A DNA stretch of 9,243 bases, taken from the NCBI GenBank assembly GCA_934525405.1, contig CAKSZF010000054.1, positions 1 through 9,243 of the forward strand, given 5' to 3'. Under the pieces are notes generated by a model, which made no database searches, had not been told where the DNA came from, and saw only the letters and a program-made list of their open reading frames with translations. The position numbers and the translations under genes are program-made. Shown here in pieces: positions 6,665-9,243 of this stretch (position 1 is the first letter of the stretch; each line of letters begins with the position of its first letter). Source of the DNA: an uncultured Faecalibacterium sp. GTDB lineage: Bacteria; Bacillota; Clostridia; Oscillospirales; Ruminococcaceae.

Positions 6665-6673
6665 AGTATAGCA
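6665..6673 (-). promoter_or_regulatory. Extended -10 promoter of the small divergent gene
   Basis: On the minus strand TGC-TATACT (6673-6665) is an extended -10 element without a clear -35. It would start transcription near 6658, about 74 nt before the ATG at 6584. If correct, the 5' ends of this transcript and of the comM transcript overlap by about 12 nt. Confidence 0.5.
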
Positions 6674-6739
6674 GATATATCCATTATTTTCCACTTTTGG
6701 CATTTTTGACAAACCATGCGCCATGCAGGGAGGGACACC

Positions 6740-8278
6740 ATGTATTCTGTGACCAACAGCTTTGGCCTGAACGGGCTGCGCGGCTTTGCCGTTGCGGTGG
6801 AGGCCGATGTTTCCGGCGGGCTGCCCGCGTTTTCCATCGTAGGCCTGCCGGACTCTGCCGTGCGGGAAAGCGCCGACCGGGTGCGCGCCGCCATCAAAAA
6901 CCTTGGCTTCCGCTTCCCGGACCGGCGTATCACCATCAACCTTGCCCCCGCCGATGTGCGCAAGACCGGCCCGGTGTACGACCTGCCGCTGCTGTTGGCG
7001 CTGCTGACCGCCAGCGGGCAGCTGGAAGAGGTGCCCGCCGACACTGCCTTTCTGGGCGAGCTTGCACTGGACGGCAGTCTGCGCCCAGTATCCGGCGTGC
7101 TGCCCATGGCGCTTGCCGCTGCCGAGCACGGCATCCGGGCGCTGTACGTCCCGGCTGAGAACGCCGCCGAAGCAGCCGAAGCCTGTGCCGACGCAATGAC
7201 CGTCTACCCCGCTCACACCGCCCGGGAGGTAGTGGGGGCGCTGAAGGGCATCCGTCCCCTCTCCCCTGCCGCCGCCATTCCCTTTGACCCGGAGGATGCA
7301 TGGCAGCAGGTGCCGGATTTCGCGGACGTGATGGGGCAATCGCTGGCGCGGCGCGCCATGGTCATAGCGGCCGCAGGCGGGCACAACGTGCTTTTGACCG
7401 GCGCACCCGGCACCGGCAAATCCATGCTGGCAAAACGCCTGCCAGGCATCCTGCCGCCCCTGACCCGGGAGGAAGCGGTGGAGACGACTAAGATCTACTC
7501 CATTGCCGGGCAGCTGCCGCAGGGACGCGGGTTGATCTCTGCCCGCCCCTTCCGCAGCCCACACCACTCGGCCAGCTCTGCCGCCCTAGCCGGCGGCGGG
7601 GCACAGTTCCGTCCGGGCGAGTGCAGTCTTGCCAACTGCGGCGTGCTGTTTTTGGACGAATTGCCGGAGTTTTCCCGCGAGAGTTTAGAGGTACTGCGCC
7701 AGCCGCTGGAGGACGGTCAGATTACCGTGAGCCGCGCCGCCGGAAGCGCCACCTACCCCAGCCACTTTCAGCTGGTAGCCGCCATGAACCCCTGCAAATG
7801 CGGCTACTACGGCCACCCCACCCGCGCCTGCACCTGCTCGCCCAGTGCGGTGCGGCAGTACCGCAGCCGGGTGTCCGGCCCGCTTTTGGACCGCATCGAC
7901 CTGTGCGTGGAGATGGACCCCATCGCCTTTGACGAGCTGCACACCGCCGCGCCCTCCGAGAGCAGCGCCGAACTGCGCAAGCAGGTGCTTGCCGCCCGCG
8001 CCATTCAGGCCAAGCGCTACGCCGCGCCGGGCTTTAAGGGGGTACACTGCAACGCCCAGCTGAACGCCGGGCAGGTGCGGCGCATCTGCCGCATGACCCC
8101 CGGTGCTGAGCAGCTGCTGCGCAGCTCCTACGATGCACTGGGGCTTTCTGCCCGGGCGCACGACCGCATTTTGCGGGTGGCCCGCACCGTGGCCGACCTT
8201 GCCGGTAAGACCCTGCTGGACGAGGATTCCCTGCTGGAAGCGCTGCAATACCGGACGCAGGAGAAATTGGACGGATAA
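6740..8278 (+). CDS. comM: ComM/YifB-family Mg-chelatase-like AAA+ ATPase
   Basis: The family includes ComM, a hexameric helicase that drives branch migration when transforming DNA is joined to the chromosome; the same family is widespread in bacteria not known to be competent. The 512-residue product has the usual three parts. The first is an N-terminal ChlI-like domain (1 to about 165, with GLPDSAVRES at 35-44 and NLAPADVRK at 67-75). The second is the AAA+ core, with Walker A GAPGTGKS (221-228), Walker B VLFLDELPE (302-310), the AAMNPCKC sensor region (347-354) and RVSGPLLDRIDL (377-388). The third is a C-terminal helical domain. Four cysteines (352, 354, 364, 366) lie in the conserved CxC-x9-CxC knuckle. 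The start is the ATG at 6740, with GGGAGG 6-7 nt upstream; an ATG at 6716 is in frame but lacks such a site. It is monocistronic, between a consensus promoter and a strong terminator. Unlike the minus-strand genes it uses TTA and CTA. Confidence 0.94.
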   Translation: MYSVTNSFGLNGLRGFAVAVEADVSGGLPAFSIVGLPDSAVRESADRVRAAIKNLGFRFPDRRITINLAPADVRKTGPVYDLPLLLALLTASGQLEEVPADTAFLGELALDGSLRPVSGVLPMALAAAEHGIRALYVPAENAAEAAEACADAMTVYPAHTAREVVGALKGIRPLSPAAAIPFDPEDAWQQVPDFADVMGQSLARRAMVIAAAGGHNVLLTGAPGTGKSMLAKRLPGILPPLTREEAVETTKIYSIAGQLPQGRGLISARPFRSPHHSASSAALAGGGAQFRPGECSLANCGVLFLDELPEFSRESLEVLRQPLEDGQITVSRAAGSATYPSHFQLVAAMNPCKCGYYGHPTRACTCSPSAVRQYRSRVSGPLLDRIDLCVEMDPIAFDELHTAAPSESSAELRKQVLAARAIQAKRYAAPGFKGVHCNAQLNAGQVRRICRMTPGAEQLLRSSYDALGLSARAHDRILRVARTVADLAGKTLLDEDSLLEALQYRTQEKLDG

Positions 8279-8289
8279 TACAGCATATC

Positions 8290-8326
8290 AAAAACGCGAG
8301 CAGCCAGCACGGCCGCTCGCGTTTTT
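8290..8326 (+). terminator. Rho-independent terminator of comM
   Basis: AAAAACGCGAGC (8290-8301) pairs perfectly with GCTCGCGTTTTT (8315-8326). Inside, GCC and GGC extend the stem after one mismatch, around the loop AGCAC. The arm ends in a T-run that continues TTTTTGTTT. The A-run on the left also makes it work in principle in the other direction. It begins 11 bp after the comM stop. Confidence 0.93.
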
Positions 8327-8377
8327 GTTTGCTTTTGGAAAGGGATTGCATCTTCTCTTTTCCAGTGCCGTCCGCTG

Positions 8378-8386
8378 TGGTATACT
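8378..8386 (+). promoter_or_regulatory. Extended -10 promoter of the acetyltransferase gene
   Basis: TGG-TATACT (8378-8386) is an extended -10 element. The hexamer 17 nt upstream (TTTTCC, 8358-8363) is a poor -35. Transcription would begin near 8393, leaving a short leader of about 29 nt before the ATG at 8422. Confidence 0.55.
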
Positions 8387-8421
8387 GGAATTATAAAAAC
8401 CAGAAAATGGAAGGAGAAAAA

Positions 8422-8892
8422 ATGAACATTCGTAAAGCCGAGGAAAAAGACATTCCCAGACTGCTTGCGCTGCTGGGGCAGGTGCTGCAAATTCATGCAG
8501 AGATACGCCCGGATATTTTTATTCCCGACACCACAAAATACACCGTCTGTGAACTGGCAGAGCTTTTGAAGCAGGAGGATAAGCCCATCTATGTTGCTGT
8601 GAACGAGGATGATGTGTGCATGGGCTATGCCTTTTGTCAGCTAAAGGAACAGCCATTTTCCACCAATATGGTGCCCTTCAAGTCGCTGTTCATTGACGAC
8701 CTTTGTGTTGACAAGCAGGCGCGTGGGCAGCACATTGGGGAAAGCCTGTTTGACTATGTAAAGCAGCAGGCAAAAGCGCTGGGCTGCTATGAGGTGACCC
8801 TGAACGTCTGGGCGGAGAACACTTCGGCAGAACACTTTTATGAGAAAATGGGCATGAAAACCAAGGAGCGGCAGATGGAGTATATTCTGTAA
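8422..8892 (+). CDS. GNAT-family N-acetyltransferase
   Basis: This cytoplasmic enzyme is predicted to transfer an acetyl group from acetyl-CoA to an amine; its substrate cannot be read from the sequence. The 156-residue product has the standard GNAT length and order: an N-terminal strand-helix (MNIRKAEEKDIPRLLALLGQ), a central sheet (PIYVAVNEDDVCMGYAFCQL, about 55-74), and motif A with the pyrophosphate loop QARGQHIGESL (99-109). Motif B is VWAENTSAEHFYEKMGM (129-145), and the product ends REMQ-like as KERQMEYIL. The start is the ATG at 8422, with AAGGAG 5 nt upstream; an in-frame extension back to 8329 runs through the promoter and is discounted. It stands alone after the comM terminator, with no partner gene such as a toxin-antitoxin mate. 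Its base composition is more AT-rich than that of comM, and it uses codons such as CTA, so recent acquisition is possible. Confidence 0.9.
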   Translation: MNIRKAEEKDIPRLLALLGQVLQIHAEIRPDIFIPDTTKYTVCELAELLKQEDKPIYVAVNEDDVCMGYAFCQLKEQPFSTNMVPFKSLFIDDLCVDKQARGQHIGESLFDYVKQQAKALGCYEVTLNVWAENTSAEHFYEKMGMKTKERQMEYIL

Positions 8893-8894
8893 AC

Positions 8895-8920
8895 AGGACG
8901 AACCAGCGTTCCTTTAATTG
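8895..8920 (+). terminator. Weak candidate terminator after the acetyltransferase gene
   Basis: AGGACG (8895-8900) and CGTTCCT (8907-8913) form a short stem with one bulged base around AACCAG, followed by TTAATT. It starts 3 nt after the stop codon. The stem and U-run are both poor, so this is only a suggestion. Confidence 0.3.
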
Positions 8921-8930
8921 ATAAAGTACA

Positions 8931-9090
8931 ATTCACGGAGGCAGGGGCACGCCTGTTCTTATCCACACGCTTCTGCACCCAGTCAAGCAGGTCTTGAAGT
9001 CTGGGCGATTATCCGTTCCACATACTCCTGATTGCGGATATAAAAATCCCGATACTGCCAGTCGTTCAAAATGCTGGCCTTCCGTTCATT
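8931..9090 (-). pseudogene. Degenerate coding remnant, function unknown
   Basis: No intact gene lies here, but the minus strand reads like worn coding sequence in two joined frames. One frame (9090 to 8983) gives ILNDWQYRDFYIRNQEYVER followed by IIAQ and then leaves sense for a stop. A second frame, from about 8999 to 8931, gives LQDLLDWVQKRVDKNRRA. A single-base slip near 9000 would join them into one charged helical segment. There is no start codon with a ribosome site, and a stop lies just upstream at 9091-9093. I recognise no family. It sits between the GNAT gene and the 3' side of a tRNA gene, a common place for leftovers of integrated elements. Chance open sequence is the main alternative. 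Confidence 0.27.
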
Positions 9091-9116
9091 TCATATTTTC
9101 AATATGTGGAAAAATG

Positions 9117-9165
9117 AAAAAAGCTCCCCAGTCGAACCAGCCCGAAGGCTGTTCGACTGAGAAGC
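9117..9165 (-). terminator. Long UUCG-capped terminator of the tRNA-Pro transcript
   Basis: On the minus strand a 15-bp arm pair (9165-9151 with 9137-9123, including two G-T pairs) is continued by AGCC/GGCT with one bulged base. It is closed by the stable TTCG loop (9146-9143). TTTTTT (9122-9117) follows immediately. It begins 3 nt after the CCA end of the tRNA. Confidence 0.92.
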
Positions 9166-9168
9166 AAA

Positions 9169-9243
9169 TGGTCCGAGTGGCGAGAATCGAACTCACGGCC
9201 TCTTGAACCCCATTCAAGCGCGCTACCAAAACTGCGCTACACC
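9169..9243 (-). tRNA. tRNA-Pro (anticodon GGG), 5' end beyond the window
   Basis: The minus strand from 9243 reads as a cloverleaf lacking only its first three bases. The acceptor remainder GGTG pairs with the 3' CACT. The D arm is GCGC/GCGC with GG in the loop. The anticodon stem CTTGA/TCAAG holds the loop ATGGGGT, so positions 34-36 are GGG. The T arm is GTGAG/CTCGC with loop TTCGATT. The 3' end has discriminator A and an encoded CCA (9171-9169). The GGG anticodon followed by G37 is typical of bacterial proline tRNA reading CCC and CCU. Confidence 0.93.

Noticed and set aside
6205..7567. Long minus-strand frames opposite the start of comM
   Set aside because: They run antisense through the ChlI-like and AAA+ domains of comM, have no recognisable motifs, and one would also replace the small gene's better-supported frame.
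8329..8421. N-terminal extension of the acetyltransferase
   Set aside because: It would include the extended -10 promoter and the ribosome-binding site, and the GNAT fold begins at the ATG at 8422.
8994..9206. Plus-strand frame ending in MVRVARIELTAS
   Set aside because: This is the well-known false translation of the antisense of a tRNA gene; it covers the tRNA-Pro and its terminator.
1..9243. CRISPR arrays, insertion sequences, toxin-antitoxin or defence cassettes
   Set aside because: I looked for spaced direct repeats, transposase or integrase motifs and paired small genes and saw none. Apart from the possible debris near the tRNA, the window is housekeeping sequence.

Overview
The window reads as ordinary chromosome of a GC-rich Gram-positive anaerobe in the Clostridia, most like the Oscillospiraceae/Faecalibacterium-Subdoligranulum group. 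The reasons are the clostridial order cdaA-cdaR-FAD oxidoreductase, a fused ispDF, a PgcA-type phosphoglucomutase, strong Shine-Dalgarno sites, near-consensus TTGACA/TATAAT promoters in short AT-rich gaps, and an abundance of CTG/GCC-type codons. The genus is inference, not proof.

Layout on the minus strand, read from right to left. A small uncharacterised gene (6584-6237) is followed by a phosphoglucomutase (6111-4429) with its own promoter and a strong terminator at 4372-4406. A well-formed promoter at 4242-4270 then opens an apparent operon: ispDF (4174-3008), cdaA (2992-2090), cdaR (2093-789) and an FAD-dependent oxidoreductase (767 to beyond the left edge). Spacings are 15 bp, a 4-bp ATGA overlap and 21 bp, with no terminator seen between the genes. 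Plus strand, left to right: a consensus promoter (6611-6639) drives a ComM/YifB AAA ATPase (6740-8278), which ends at a strong terminator (8290-8326). A GNAT acetyltransferase (8422-8892) follows from an extended -10 promoter. At the right edge a minus-strand tRNA-Pro(GGG), cut by the window edge, ends in a very long UUCG-capped terminator. The 220 bp between the GNAT gene and that terminator look like worn coding sequence.

How the genes fit together: IspDF makes isoprenoid precursors, and so the undecaprenyl carrier used for the cell wall. CdaA with CdaR makes and controls c-di-AMP, which governs potassium/osmotic balance and wall homeostasis. Phosphoglucomutase feeds glucose-1-phosphate to glycan synthesis. 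The left half is therefore an envelope-centred housekeeping block. ComM (branch migration during uptake of DNA), the acetyltransferase and the small protein are separate units.

I see no transposase, integrase, CRISPR array, toxin-antitoxin pair or defence cassette, and no clear candidate for a wholly new system. The points most worth a second look are: an intact ribosome-binding site and start codon for IspF inside the fused ispDF; two promoters that share a palindrome centred on the predicted start of transcription; the small unknown gene whose start region overlaps the comM promoter; and the coding debris beside the tRNA.
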